Shown here in pieces: positions 1 to 12,359 of a DNA stretch of 64,000 bases (within the stretch, counting starts at the first letter, position 1; every line of letters starts with the position of its first letter). This stretch comes from Cristatella mucedo. Lineage: Eukaryota; Bryozoa; Phylactolaemata; Cristatellidae. Under the pieces are notes generated by a model, which saw nothing but the letters and a program-made list of their open reading frames with translations, did not search any database and was not told where the DNA came from. A program made the position numbers and the translations under genes. The stretch lies in the NCBI GenBank assembly GCA_009760855.2, contig WPIO01000146.1, positions 310,001-374,000 on the forward strand, read 5' to 3'.

Positions 1-182
1 ATTTTACGGCCAGTCAGGTTAAAAGCATACGATCGAAATATACTGATTGAATTACTTCTGTATGCGGAGAGAAGCACACCTATCCACCATAAAATTCAGA
101 AGATTTAAGTCCCCTACCCGTTTTGACTCGTAAATGGCTCAGTTTCTGACAGTTAATATGCGCCTGCTAATTGGACGATCTG

Positions 183-272
183 GTTATTATAATAATTATG
201 CATTTGATATAGCCCTCTCAATCTTTTCTCAACTCAATCCTCTTTCTAGACACTTTACATTTACTGCGTTCT
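183..272 (-). mobile_element. LINE-A 3'-tail fragment
   Basis: This is a decayed 3' end of LINE-A on the minus strand. The plus strand shows an ATT-rich start, then a degraded GCACTTGATAAAGCGCCC, then a match to the terminal hairpin (CTCTTTCTAGACACTTTACA). Everything upstream of the tail is missing. Bases 1-182 show nothing recognisable. Confidence 0.6.
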
Positions 273-575
273 ACAGTAGCAGCAACCGCGTATTAGCTAC
301 AGCTAATAAGCGGTGCATCATTTACCTATGCCAGTCTTCACTTTGGCCATGAACCACAGGCGTCTAAGAACTATGAACTGCAGGCGTCTAAGGCGCCGCG
401 AGAGAAACATGGGGATAAGATAGCTGCATGAAATTCAGGCGTAGACTGAATGATATGCCCTGAGAAATAATAACTACGTTCTGCGATACGTTGATTGGAG
501 CCGGAATAATTTAATACTATTACTCTGGAGAAGATGCCCTTCCTGGCTAGCATCACGTAGCATCTTATAGGTTAT
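273..575. other. Unassigned DNA
   Basis: Short open frames only. No repeat shared with the rest of the window and no motif was recognised. Confidence 0.5.
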
Positions 576-577
576 AA

Positions 578-700
578 TATAATAATGAACTTGATAAAGC
601 GCCATCAGAGAACTCAATCTCTCTCTAGGCACTTTATATTTGCTGCAAAGGGAAATGCAATTAAATGGTAAGTTATATCATGAGTAATATCAGGTTGAGG
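578..700 (-). mobile_element. LINE-A 3'-end fragment
   Basis: The plus strand carries the reverse complement of the LINE-A terminus: an AAT remnant, GATAAAGCGCCATCAGAGAA, the hairpin, and the adjoining 3' UTR. It is 5'-truncated after about 120 bp. It lies just upstream of a plus-strand LINE-A, so the two copies point away from each other. Confidence 0.8.
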
Positions 701-744
701 TTAGAACCTGGGTCGGACCGCATTATATAAGTCTACATAAAAGA

Positions 745-2262
745 AGTACTACTCATATATCGAAACTTAAAACCTTGCTAGTAAGTTTCAGTCTGGCTTT
801 AGAGCAAATCACTCCACAGAGTCAGCTTAAGGGTGTACAACGACCTAATTAGGAATGCAGACATATGTAGAGTGTCTCTGCTTGTTTTGCTTGATCTTTC
901 GCCAGATTTGGGTACTATCGATCACAAAATTCTTCTAGCGCGCCTCTCATCTCGCCTGGGCATCAGTGGCACTGCTCTGCAATGGTTCAGGTCGTATCTC
1001 AGGGGCAGACTCCAGAGTATTAACGTGAATAGACAATGATCATTCGAGGTACCTCTGAAATATGGGGTACCTCAGGGCTCCGTGCTAGGTCCGGTTCTTT
1101 TCACGGTTTATACTCTCCCTCTTGCTGGTGTGATTGCCAAGCATAATCTAGGCTTTCACTTCTATGCGGATGACACTCAATTGTACCTTTGCTTTGAACC
1201 TTCCCAGCCTTCGAGCACCTCAAATTCTCTCAACTCACTTGCTGCATGTATTGATGATATTCGTATATGAATGGAAGCAAACTTTCTAAAACTAAACGAT
1301 GATAAAACTTACTTACTAGTTGTGGGCAAACCCAGTGTGATTTAGAAACTGGAAAGGCTGACGCTCAAAATTGGCTCTGCCAGCATATCTCTTGTTGAAT
1401 CAGCTCGAAATCTAGGTGTCATGTTCCAAAGTGACCTCTCGTTAAAAGACCACATCAGCTCCACAGTCAAATCTGCCCACTTTCAGCTACATAACATTGC
1501 TAAAATTCGGGCTTGTTTAGATAAGGATACCACATCTAAGTTGGTCCATGCATTCATGACATCCCGTCTCGACTTCTACAACTCACTGCTTACTGGCCTA
1601 CCGGCATGTGCGATCAGGCGATTGCAGCTGGTGCAAAACTCTGCTGCTCGGCTTGTCTGTCGTGAGCGTCGAAGTTGCCACATCACACTACTTCTCACCG
1701 ACCTGCACTGACTACCAGTCAAACAACGGATTGACTTTAAGGTTTTGACGCTCACTTTTAGGTTACTTCATTCTTTAGCTCGGGCTTATCTCTCAGATCT
1801 ACTCCTCCACCAGGCCAAGCATCGTACCACCCGCTTTTCGGAATCCAACAGTCTAGAAATACCTCTTACAAACCTCCAATCCTTCGGAGACCGTGCATTT
1901 AGTTCGCATGCTCCCAAAGTCTGGAGCTCCCTCCCGACTTGCGTCAAACATCCCCTGACTTGTCCACAATTAAAAAGAACTTAAAAACATACCTATTCAG
2001 GACAGCATTTAGTGGGTCCCCGTGATTCGTCCTTTATGTGCTTATTTGTGCTGACACTGTGCACGCTGTCACTAACCACTGTTGCATGCTGACCCTATGC
2101 ATGTCACCCTCAACCGTGTTATTCACGTTGTTTGTTTATCAAGCATGATTATACTCACCATTCAATCGCATTTCCCTTTGCAGCAAATGTGAAGCACCTA
2201 GAAAGAGATTGAGTTCTCTGAGGGCGCTTTATCAAGTACATTATTATTAATATTAGTATTCT
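745..2262 (+). mobile_element. LINE-A copy, RT domain to 3' tail
   Basis: A 5'-truncated L2/CR1-like LINE. In broken frames it encodes the middle and C-terminal part of a reverse transcriptase: a decayed motif A (LLDLSPDLGTIDHK), then [18 protein letters not shown], the catalytic FYADDTQLY box, and a C-terminal LQLVQNSAARLVCRERR segment. The frame is broken near 1038, 1268 and 1345 and by TGA near 1711, so it is a dead copy. The end carries the conserved hairpin (GAGGGCGCTTTATCAAGT) and a degraded ATT tail. Nearest known relatives are metazoan L2/CR1 elements; this is a family-level call from motifs. Confidence 0.9.
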
Positions 2263-2436
2263 AAATATTATGTATGAATATTTTATTATCTGCACATTTC
2301 TGCCTCTATTATTATTATTATTATTATTATGCCTCCTGGAAAACAGGGATGTGAGAAAAGCCTCTTACCAGACCACAGCACCTTTCTTGCAAATGGCGAC
2401 TGTCCTGAAGGATGGAGCGAAACAAGCAGAGATACT

Positions 2437-3265
2437 CAACCTATTTCTGCATTCCTTAGTAGGTCATTATACACCCGAAGCAATGCCGAATCTTCGGAGT
2501 GACTAATTTTAAAACGAGACAGTAACTTACTAGCAAAATTTGAAGTTTCAATATATGAGTGCAGCTGGCATGCCACCGCTCGTTTCAGTGTCTTTGATAG
2601 AAACAGTAGGACTGAGACTGGGCGGAAGTTGATCAAGTTCTCTTGGTGTGGTGTTGCTTTCTTGAGTAGTGGATTACTAATAGCCTTTATGAAAAGTGCT
2701 GGGACATGACCTGAGGCTAAGTACATATCGGTTATGCTAGTTATGAATGGCAGCAGCGGAATTCATCGTAATAGCAGGAGAGTGGGAATATTGTCTAGAG
2801 GAATAGTTGTCTTCTTTGATTGGGATATGAAATTCAGGACGAGGTCACTAGTGACCTCCTTGAATGTAGATATTGAGGTGTTGCGTGGAATTGAGGGGTA
2901 GGATTTCAGGGGGATTCTTCCATCTTAGGGATAGACTCACTGATCTTGTCTAGCCTGTTTACAATGAAGCAGAGAAACGATCGGCTAGGTTATCACAGGG
3001 ATCATTAGGTAAGGGTCTAACCTGGGAGCCGTTAACGAGATCGCCAGATAAGTTGTCAGATAAGTTATCAAAATAAATGTTGAAATAGCCTATAATAAGG
3101 ACAGATCAATTTCTTCTGTACCTGGTGGGTGATAGATTACTTCCACAACCGCTAGGTTAGTGTCGGATGACATAATGACAATAGATTCAAAAGACTGCTT
3201 CGAAGGTACTGCAAACGGCTTGAAGTAAAAGTTTGAGCTGTGATTAAAGCGACTCCACCCACATG
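2437..3265 (-). mobile_element. LINE-A copy, EN and N-terminal RT parts, internally deleted
   Basis: The minus strand reads, 5' to 3': an endonuclease piece (GGGVALI and a decayed IVAVVYRPPG-like strand, about 3090-3265), then the linker that reads LPDDPCDDLADRF in other copies (about 2960-3020), then the RT N-terminus (FRPVSVLLFLSKTLK, LLRVYNDLLRNAEIG). The DNA between the two parts is missing compared with the 50.9 kb copy. The 3' half is also absent, so it ends abruptly near 2437. Frameshifted and dead. Confidence 0.85.
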
Positions 3266-3349
3266 ATGGCTGCTCATTGCAGTCAGCTGCAACGAGCTCA
3301 TACCATCCTGTGTACCAGGCTCCTTTACATTTGCGTCGCGACGATATCT

Positions 3350-3520
3350 ATAACATACAATTAATATATATAACACCTTTAGAAAACTTAATCTCCATTC
3401 GAGAGATTCACTTATGCCACGGGGCTCGAGCCCAACGACTGAGGAACCTAACTACATTCACCGTAACCTTGGTTGGAGTGAGCACCTTAATCACTGGCCA
3501 AAACCAGCGTAGCGATAATC
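3350..3520 (-). mobile_element. SINE-2 copy (tRNA-derived)
   Basis: Read on the minus strand it has a tRNA-like head with a degraded A-box near the right edge (TGGCCAGTGATTAAGGTG) and a B-box-like GGGCTCGAGCCCC. A tail follows that resembles the LINE-A terminal hairpin (GGAGATTAAGTTTTCTAAAG). Two better copies lie at 33047 and 45664. RNA polymerase III would transcribe such an element; LINE machinery would mobilise it. Confidence 0.7.
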
Positions 3521-3668
3521 AAATCAGTATTATCGACATTAAAGAGAGTGGAATACATTGATCGTAAAAGGCTAGACTCTGAAAATTTGGATTTAGAATG
3601 CCAAGTTGAGATCCGCCATGCTACAAGTGGCTGATAAAATAACCGAAGGCTCTGGGCCTAACACTTAC

Positions 3669-3965
3669 AGTTAACGGAAACGTTCCTGGTTTCTGACATT
3701 CCAGGCAGCTGGTGGTTTACCACTGTACAGCTGAGAGCAGCTCCGTGCCATTGCACTGAAGCAGTTGTATTAATTATTGCAGTATTCCAGCCAGTTGCAT
3801 TGATTGATGATACATTAGTACCAGAGGTTGACAATGGTTGATGGCTGTTCGTGAACAGTTGCAAGAGGAGCCATGCAGCTGGACGGCCTCCATGTGCAGT
3901 GCAGATAATTACCATCTCGTCAGTGTCGTTGAAGACCAGATGTTGTGGCGTTATTTTGGGGCCAC
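3669..3965 (-). CDS. Internal exon encoding an Ig-like domain (99 aa)
   Basis: A single C2-type immunoglobulin-like module. The acceptor is GATTCTCCAG and the donor is AACT|GTAAGTGT. Both borders are in phase 1 and the length is 297 nt, so the exon can be added or skipped without changing frame, which is typical of Ig domains. In the 99 residues the canonical pair is C22 (VIICTA) and C80 (LSCTVV), with the core tryptophan at W32. At least five N-glycosylation sequons (N13DT, N51VS, N56AT, N66TT and a terminal NVS) point to a secreted or cell-surface protein. The upstream exon of the same strand and phase is 6604-6957, about 2.6 kb away. Partners and ligands are unknown. It could be an adhesion receptor or an immune-type receptor; I cannot name an orthologue. 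Confidence 0.75.
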
Positions 3966-4089
3966 CTGGAGAATCTTCATAAAGACGAAAAAGCAGTGAT
4001 TGATACAGTGTACAAGTCACCAGACAGTTGTGCAGTGCAGACACATCCGAAGCAGCTTACAGCCCAAATAAATTAAGTACATACGATTC

Positions 4090-4138
4090 TTTTGTATAGC
4101 GGCCTAGGAGAATAGAATCTCTATTCGGCACTTTACAT
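4090..4138 (-). mobile_element. SINE-2-like 3'-tail fragment
   Basis: About 48 bp matching only the 3' hairpin module of SINE-2/LINE-A on the minus strand (TTGTATAGCGGCC, then AATCTCTATTCGGCACTTTA). It directly abuts a LINE-B copy. Confidence 0.55.
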
Positions 4139-4690
4139 AATTTAATGTAACGTATCTCTGTCTGTAACTACATAAAGTCATACAAACTAGGTGAGTGTTA
4201 CGCGGGAGAGTTTTGTATAGTAGACTCGCAGCCTAAGCGGCTATCGGTACGAAGTCGGTAGCCAACAGACTTCATCTCACACAACAAAGAGAAAGTGGGA
4301 AGCATAGCAGAGTCAGGAGAGCAATTGAGGTAGTGAGTAGCATGGAAGTAGCAGCTCAGGACCACTGTAAAGGATGAGCCATAGTCGGCAGCAGGAGAGT
4401 ATAGTTGTCTGCGTAAGAATTGTGGAAGCGAGTTTCACAGTCTAGGACCAGCACAGCTACAATTTCTTTAGCCAACAGTCTTTAAGCGGAGGAATGGAAC
4501 AGCCTGTTTATGGTCATACAGGACCTGAGAGCACAAAGAGGCTGAAGCTGGTGCAGCAGTTCAGCCAGGTATGGAGGAGCCAAACCGGGACGGGCCTTGT
4601 GGGTCAGCCTAAGAACTTTTCTCTGCATCCGTTGATCAAACGGCAGCTATCCTAGCTCTTTTAGAACTGAAGACACGTGGTCAAACCACT
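4139..4690 (-). mobile_element. LINE-B 3' part
   Basis: On the minus strand it encodes the C-terminal end of a CR1-like RT protein, with the LWNSLPQF-type block, followed by a 3' UTR with GCTTTCGGTACGCA-like sequence and a TTACATTA-type terminus. It is about 85-90% similar by eye to the copy at 6008-6470. Stops and small indels make it dead. Confidence 0.85.
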
Positions 4691-4696
4691 GAGATT

Positions 4697-4800
4697 TATA
4701 ACAATAATAATAATAATAATAGTAATACACTTGATAAAGCGCCTTCAGATAACTCAATCTCTTTCTAGGCGGTTTACATTTGCCGCAAAGGAACGTAATG
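4697..4800 (-). mobile_element. LINE-A 3'-tail-only insertion
   Basis: The plus strand has (AAT)n, then CACTTGATAAAGCGCCTTCA, the hairpin, and about 25 bp of 3' UTR. Only about 100 bp of the element is present. Confidence 0.8.
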
Positions 4801-5750
4801 TACGAGCTTTGAAGTTTGTGCACGACATTTGACTAGCTTCAGGACCTGTTGCGACATCCGGTGATCAATAAATGTGAGCAGTCTCTGCTTGGATAAGCTG
4901 AAACAGCCGCAATAATTGTCAAAGGCTCCTATGATGCCCGGCTATTGTTTGAAGCCATGGATCTCTGCTGATCCACAATGCCCCGACAACCCCATGATGC
5001 ACTGCTAACCCATATGGCCCAATAGTACCCTCAAGAGACTTCCTGTGTTGTTTATAGCTGGTTAATAAGAGCTAACATCAATGCAAATATGTATGATTGG
5101 TCCAAATTACCAGCAATTAAGATAGCATAGGGCAGGCGCCATCAAGCTAAATTCTAGAAACATAAAACCAAGCATATAACATATAATAAGCAACACGAAT
5201 TGAGGCCAATTTTAGCCTGAACAAATGAAATGGCTGAAAAAAGAGGAATGATTGAGTGTTTAGCAGATGAAATATCCGCAGGGATTATCGACTGATGTTA
5301 TAACTCCTAGTTAGAGGCCCAAGCCATTTTACAAGTGTGGACCTCTCATATGTCCAAGCAAGGACTACTTAATCGACCACGTCGAATAGCGAAGTCGCTG
5401 CTCCAGCAAAATTCCACAGCTCACATGGTGAACTACTTAACAGAGCCTCTGAAGTGAGCGTATAGTGATGTGGGCAGGCGAGGGCAAAAAAGCCCCACAG
5501 ACGAGCTGTTGGAGCGGTATATTTTTTTTATCGATGCCAGAGAAATATTAAGCACTGAGCCACAGCCTTTGAACTCACATGCGAAGAGCGAACATAATTT
5601 CGATGGCTTCCTGTAATCTGGTCGTTTGCCAAGGTAGGGCAAAAAGAGAGGGAATAGCTTACAAATAGGCAGCTGAAGAGGCATTCAGTCTGCAGCAACC
5701 AATGCTGACGGTAACATGATCCGGGTTCTTATTAGCCTCTATTAACCGGA
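4801..5750. other. Unassigned DNA
   Basis: No LINE, SINE or satellite similarity was found. The longest open frame (5433-5684, minus) has no recognisable motif or good splice context. Possibly intron sequence of the Ig gene. Confidence 0.4.
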
Positions 5751-5751
5751 T

Positions 5752-5975
5752 CCTCCATGGGTTGCAGTGGCTAAGGTCTGCATGTGAGGCAGTCAAACTC
5801 GACAAACGACTTTGGGTTCAAAGTCAGTCAGTACAGCCAGTACCGGTACTGCCGGCTCTATAAACTGGCGTACGAATGGTCCAGCTAACGACACCTGATG
5901 GGCCAGCAGACAGTGTGTAGGTTACAGCTTAGATACGCCTGCTGAGAGATAGAACTCAATACCAGTAAGCGAATT
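5752..5975 (+). mobile_element. Possible third SINE (tRNA-like head)
   Basis: An A-box-like TGGCTAAGG (about 5769) and a B-box-like GGTTCAAAGTC (about 5814) lie about 45 bp apart, the spacing of an internal pol III promoter. An unrelated body of about 150 bp follows. No second clear copy was found in the window, so family status is unproven. Confidence 0.35.
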
Positions 5976-6007
5976 TATTAATTGATGCACCCTTCATGAC
6001 ACCATTG

Positions 6008-6470
6008 TAATGTAATTCATCTCCGTCTATAGCTCCACAAAGTCAGAAAGACTATGTGGGTGTTACGCAGGAGAGTTTTGTATAGCTCACTCACAGCCTA
6101 AGCGGCTTTCGGTACGCATTCGGTACCCAACAGACTTCGTCTCACGCAACAAAGAGAAAGTGGGAAGCATAGCAGAGTCAGGAGAGCAGTTGAGGTAGTG
6201 AGTAGCATAGAAGTAGCAGCTCAGGACCGCTGAAAAAGATATGCCATAGTTGGCAGTAGGAGAGTAGTTGTCGTTGCGTAAGAATTGTGGGAGCGAGTTC
6301 CACAGTCTAGGACCTGCAGAGCTAAAGCTTCTGTCGCCAACTGTCTTTAAGCGGAGGAATGGGACGGCTAATTTATTGTCTACACAGGACCTCAGGGCAC
6401 GAACAGGCTGAAACTGATGTAGCAGTTCAGCTAGGTACGAAGGAGATCCATTGAGCATTACCACGGAGTA
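6008..6470 (-). mobile_element. LINE-B 3' part with open C-terminal frame
   Basis: A minus-strand 5'-truncated LINE-B. The frame from 6464 to 6087 is open for 125 codons and encodes the RT C-terminal region (LAELLHQFQPVRALRSCVDN, FLRLKTVGDRSFSSAGPRLW). The 3' UTR follows and ends in TTACATTACA-type sequence at the left edge. It is the least damaged LINE-B 3' end in the window. Confidence 0.88.
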
Positions 6471-6603
6471 TTGAATCTCTGTCCTAAAATAACCCTACAA
6501 ATACGTGTCGCTGCGATAGCTAATGATTTGACATGGAAGGCAAGTGATGAATCCAAGTAATCAATTTAAAAAAACTTTTCTGTCGCAACGCAAAACAACT
6601 TAC

Positions 6604-6957
6604 CTACTACTTTCAAGGATACGGGGAGACTGGTAGATGTCTCGGTTGTAGATTCTCCAGTATATGTAGCACTGCACGTATAATTGAGCTCCATGAAAAG
6701 AGTCGCATTTACTGATACACTGGTCGTCATTGCTGTCGAATTTTGAGTACTTTTACAGTCCTTTACATGACCAAAATTTCCTTTTCCTGTCGCGACTCTT
6801 AGTTGGTTTCCTGGGAAACAGCACCATTCATTTCCTCCTGTACCGTCAGAAATCACGACACTTGTAATGAAGCCAGGGTTAATAACCGCGATACACGTAA
6901 AATTAATTGGGCTGTCACTGTACACGGAATTGGGAGTTATCTCGAGGTTCACTTCTC
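6604..6957 (-). CDS. Internal exon encoding an Ig-like domain (118 aa)
   Basis: The acceptor is a strong TTTTATTGTTTCAG and the donor is GTAG|GTAAGT. The length is 354 nt and both borders are phase 1. The 118 residues hold the expected pair, C22 in INFTCIAV and C95 in LNYTCSAT, the Y-x-C F-strand signature of Ig folds. Additional cysteines at 46, 47 and 68 may form an extra bridge; a similar extra pair occurs in the 59267-59689 exon. Sequons at N19FT, N73ST, N84AT and N92YT indicate an extracellular, glycosylated module. It sits 5' of the 3669-3965 exon on the same strand. The product is an Ig-superfamily surface or secreted protein; no orthologue is recognised. Confidence 0.78.
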
Positions 6958-7159
6958 CTGAAACAATAAAAGGCGAGCTTGGATTTAAATATGAATGTAT
7001 GAACCACGCGCTATAACAGAGAGCAGTTGGTTCGACCATTAAACGATTAATGAGAACGCACAGCCTCGATTCACCTCAGCACATCAAAATCTGCATTGAA
7101 TTAGCATAATTTAGGAGTCAGATGAATACGCATGTGTTACACTCAACTTTTTTACGCCC

Positions 7160-7365
7160 GAGTGAACTTGTGGTTTTTTTTGGATCCCGGTACCTGCTTA
7201 ACTGTGCAGAATTCAGTGGTTGTAGGACATTCCCACCCCGGAAGTTTCCCCGCCCTGACATATCCCCTCTGATGGACCCTAGGACATTTCCTCCCCGGAC
7301 ATCCCCCCGAGGTAGGACATTCTCCTCCGGGTGTAGGACATTCCCCCCTATGTTGATGAATGTAT
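7160..7365. repeat. Degenerate GGACATTCCCCC minisatellite
   Basis: The motif TAGGACATTCCCCCC recurs four or five times in variant form (near 7225, 7281, 7313 and 7335), separated by C-rich spacers. The same motif returns in reverse orientation near 7850-7890 (GGGGGAGTGTCCTACC). Both strands have open frames across it, as expected of a short-period repeat. A coding role is not supported. Confidence 0.6.
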
Positions 7366-7449
7366 AACTAAGAATACAGATATTATGTAATATATACATG
7401 ATCAAATGAAGTTCACGCTCTATTGAAATAAACCAACTCAGTATAAGTG

Positions 7450-7735
7450 GCGATTTCATGGCACGACCGACGGAGGCGGTACGGCCAGCGCGGCGTCGGC
7501 GTCTGTGGTCGACTCGCGAAGCCCGGTGCAGCAACGACTACGGCGGCGGCGAGGTTTGGTCGGGCGGAAGCCGGCGCTGCCGATGCCGGGAGGGCCACGG
7601 CGGCGGCGGTGGCCGAGGATACTGCTACGTGCTCGCGGCTGCTTCCGAGAACGTCTACTGCTGGCCACCCGGGGCAGAGCTTTGACCTTGCACTTGGTCG
7701 TCTGCCGAAAAGCAGGGCCACAGCGACCGCATTTC
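7450..7735. other. GC-rich, CpG-rich island
   Basis: About 290 bp of very GC- and CpG-rich sequence sits sharply between AT-rich flanks. Overlapping open frames exist on both strands, which high GC alone explains. The arms on each side carry the GGACATTC minisatellite in opposite orientations. It could be a CpG island, or the core of a transposon. No protein motif was recognised. Confidence 0.5.
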
Positions 7736-7909
7736 TAACGACTATACTATAAGAATATGCTACATATTATATATTATTTTACAAGATATGTAAACAAGAC
7801 AATTTATAACATGAAATTTCTATACGGAAGGGTAGGAAACGCCTTACACGGGGGAGTGTCCTACCCAGGGGGGAGAACGTCCATACCATGGATTCGGAAT
7901 ATGTTACAT

Positions 7910-8235
7910 AAGAGATCCTACTAATCAGCGATCACCAAAACTTTTCTCTCATGCATCACGGCAGCTTGTGAAAGCATGATACCTTATTTGGCAATGTAAA
8001 ATAGTGATGGAGATTTTGTCCTCTTAAGCCACCGTGAAAAATGCTGAGGTACTATTTTATTGTAAATTCAATTCGCTTGAAAATAGCGAAGTCGATAGAG
8101 AGAGCGGCAAGCATTACCAGGCTCTTTGTGGTTATTCATGCTTCTGTCACCGTATCTCAGTAATCCTGCTTAGGAGGACACGGAAATCTACTGAAAGAAC
8201 TTACTACTTCCTCATGTCCACTCTTACTACGGACC
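7910..8235. other. Unassigned DNA
   Basis: No recognisable motif. The open frame at 8034-8288 runs into the SINE and is not credible as a gene. Confidence 0.4.
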
Positions 8236-8239
8236 TTAA

Positions 8240-8432
8240 ACCCGCCGATAAAATAATACTAGCTGATATAACAGCCTCTTTTTTATAGCGACAGATGAGC
8301 CTTTACGGCTATCATCACCGCTTGCAGCAGCAATAAAGGATTGCCTACCGCAGGATTCGAACCCACGACCTCGGGACCGAGGTCGTGAAAAGCAACCTCC
8401 TTACCTAGTGAGCCATTATGGCTTGTTAGCAA
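8240..8432 (-). mobile_element. SINE-1 copy
   Basis: A tRNA-derived SINE of about 190 bp on the minus strand. Reading that strand: GAGCCATAATGGCTCACTAG-type start, a tRNA-like arm, then the B-box GGTTCGAATCC (seen on the plus strand as GGATTCGAACCC near 8351). The unrelated 3' body holds a CGCTATAAAAAAGAGGCTG-type sequence and ends in a TAGTATT-rich tail. Matching copies are at 13253 and 34266. Confidence 0.85.
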
Positions 8433-9487
8433 CAGACACCATAACGTAAGAAAAAGACCACTTAGAAACTTAAGAACATGGCCAGTCGACAGGTTAAGTT
8501 GAAGTGTTTGATCGCCACATCAGCACAAGCAAATCACTTTAATCTTGCTTTTCCTTAGAATAGTACAAAGATATAAAAAGTCTGAATAAACGGAAGCACT
8601 TTTTTTAATGGAGACATTATCATACTATTTCCGTCAGCTACTCCAATCGTACGCCTGCATTGGATAAGCCCAAAGGTAAAAACCTATGCTTCTGGAATTA
8701 CCGCCCATATTTACAGACCGTTTTAAGGCTTTCTGGTGTCCTTTTACCCTTTAATGATGTCCCAAGTTAAGATCTATCATTGAGTATGTAGAGTGGGAGA
8801 CTTCGAGGCTTTAAATGAATTCGAGAAAAATCTCCTTCTCAACAGCCACTGAGTCTTTGTGACATTGTGACAGAAGGAGATACGGTGCAGAAAAAACCGA
8901 AGCGGAAGCTGGCCAGCATCGTTTCGAGGTTACGCCTCCAGCCTTTAGTTTTTCCAAATCAATTACACTGTACTTTAGTTTCCGAGAGTCTTAGGTATGA
9001 TCCTAACATAACAGATACTGTATTTGGCATAAGACAGTTGTGTCGGTATCCACGGAGAGGTGGTTCAAAGCCCATTGCCCAACTGAAGAAAATTTTCAAA
9101 ATACGGCTGTGTCTAGATCCTATTGGTTGTAATTCAGCAAACCGGGAAAAGGTAATCGTCATTAGTTGCAATAATGTACTAAACACATTTTATTATTATA
9201 GTGGTGATCTTATAATGATAATAGTGGGTATTTAACCAAATTGCACTGACAGGAAAGTAGTACTGGCCTACCCGCTCAAATTTCTATGTGCTCTGTTTAT
9301 ATTGGTTATTCAGGAAAGTGTTCTGCTAAACTTCGGTGAGCTAAAAGTCAGTGTTAAATCAAGCTTGAGCACATCGATCAGTTCCACACTTGACTTGATT
9401 AAATTTTCGTGGTGCTTAACAGCAGTAATTCTGGGAAAATGATAGCTATTGTGCATCTGATCCAATTGTCGGGTGTACTAAGAGGGA
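8433..9487. other. Unassigned DNA
   Basis: Includes the 122-codon open frame 8867-9235 (+). It has a basic KKPKRK patch but no domain, and an opposing frame of similar length, so I do not call a gene. No repeat matches elsewhere in the window. Confidence 0.4.
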
Positions 9488-10889
<1,402 letters not shown>

Positions 10890-12195
10890 CTACGGGATTT
10901 TATTAATGCTATCGTGCATAAAATTGTCAGCTCATGATAGGATAGAAATTTATGCAACAATAAACCAGGCACTGACTTGGTTTAAATCGTACCCGTCTGA
11001 CCCTGTTCCATCCTTGTCGTATGGGGATCTGGTCTCACACAAGAAACGGGTCACCTGTGGAGTCCTTCAAGGGTCCGTCCTCGGTCCCTTGCTGTTCTCC
11101 ATTTATACTCAAACTCTGGGAAAAGTGACTAAATGCCATGGAATACGATATCACTTTTATTCTACCGATACTCAGTTTCTCAATCACACCGTCGGAATCT
11201 GCTGCAACAACTGATAAACTGTTGTCTTGCCGATATTCGATTCTGGATGTCCAAAAACTTTATGAAACTAAATGACGATAAAACCGAACTGCTGCTCATC
11301 AGACATCCTAAGAGTGTGGTGGGATTAGAAGGCTTTGTTCTTCTAATAGGTGATACTGTCGTGCGACCATCACATGTGCTCGGATTTGAGGCATCGTCTT
11401 GAGCAGCAGTCTAATTTTCTAAAGCTTCGTACAGAAGACTGCTTCCACAGCTAGCCTTTGTGTCGAATCCAAATCTAAGATTAGGAGCCGTTTCCACAGT
11501 GGCTTGCAGATATTTTAACTATCTCCTTAGTTCCGTCTCGGCTTGATTTTTATAATTCCTTTTAGGCTAGGCTACCAAAGAAAGCAACTAGTCTACTGCA
11601 GCAGACTATGAATATGGCTGCAAGGCTAGTCTTCAAGTCCCAGAGGTTGGAGCAGGCGTCTCTTTTTCTAAAAGAGCTAGGATAGCTACCGGTTGATCCA
11701 CGGATACAGAGCAAAGTTCTGACGCTGACCCACAAGGCCTGCCACGGCTGGGATCCTCCATACCTAGCTGAACAGCTGAACCAGTTTCAGCCTCCTCGTG
11801 CCCTTCGGCCCTGTATGGACAATAAATTAGCCGTTCCATTCCCGCTTGAAGAGATTTGACGCCAAAATATTTAGCTGTGCATGTCCTGAAATGTAGAACT
11901 CGCATCCACAATTCTTATGCAACGAGCACTACTCTTCTGCTGCCGACTATGGCTCATCCTTTCCAGTGGTCCTGAACTGCTACTTCCAAGCTGCTCACTA
12001 CCTCAAATGCTCTCCTGACTCTGCTATGCTTTCCACTTTCTCTTTGTTGCGTGAGACGAAGTCCTTTTTCTACCGACTGCGTACCGAAAGCCGCTTAGGC
12101 TGTGAGTCCGCTGTACAAAAGTGTCCTGGGTAACACCCGCATAGTCTTTATGGCTTAGTGGAGTAAACAGACGGAGATACCTTACATTACGTCAC
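10890..12195 (+). mobile_element. LINE-B copy, RT to 3' end
   Basis: A CR1-like RT is encoded in several frames. Visible pieces: a motif-A-to-B segment with ALTWFKSY, then [20 protein letters not shown] (motif B), then the catalytic block decayed to FYSTDTQF where FADDTQ-type sequence is expected, then NFMKLNDDKTELLLI (motif D region). Later pieces read LVPSRL, QQTMNMAARLVF and PLDPRIQ in shifted frames, and the 3' UTR ends with ACATTACG. The lost catalytic aspartate and repeated frameshifts make it dead. Confidence 0.85.
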
Positions 12196-12359
12196 GCCAG
12201 CTGGCTTCCACAGCTATAGTAGACAAGTGAGGTAACTTCTTGCATCCAGCTAGCACTCCTAACGTTTCTTGACCGATCCAGTTTTTTTTCTCAAAATCAA
12301 ACCGCAAACATCCATTATGGGAATCATTACAGCACTAACTCGATTAAAGCAGATCCGCT

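Noticed and set aside
7413..7752. Protein gene in the GC-rich island
   Set aside because: Five overlapping frames on both strands of similar length, with low-complexity Arg/Ala composition, are explained by GC content; no domain was seen.
8340..8431. tRNA gene
   Set aside because: It has box-A/box-B-like sequence, but it is the head of a SINE repeated at 13253 and 34266, with no complete cloverleaf and a long unrelated 3' body.
8867..9235. 122-codon gene
   Set aside because: Non-repetitive but without domain, splice context or codon signal; an opposing frame exists.
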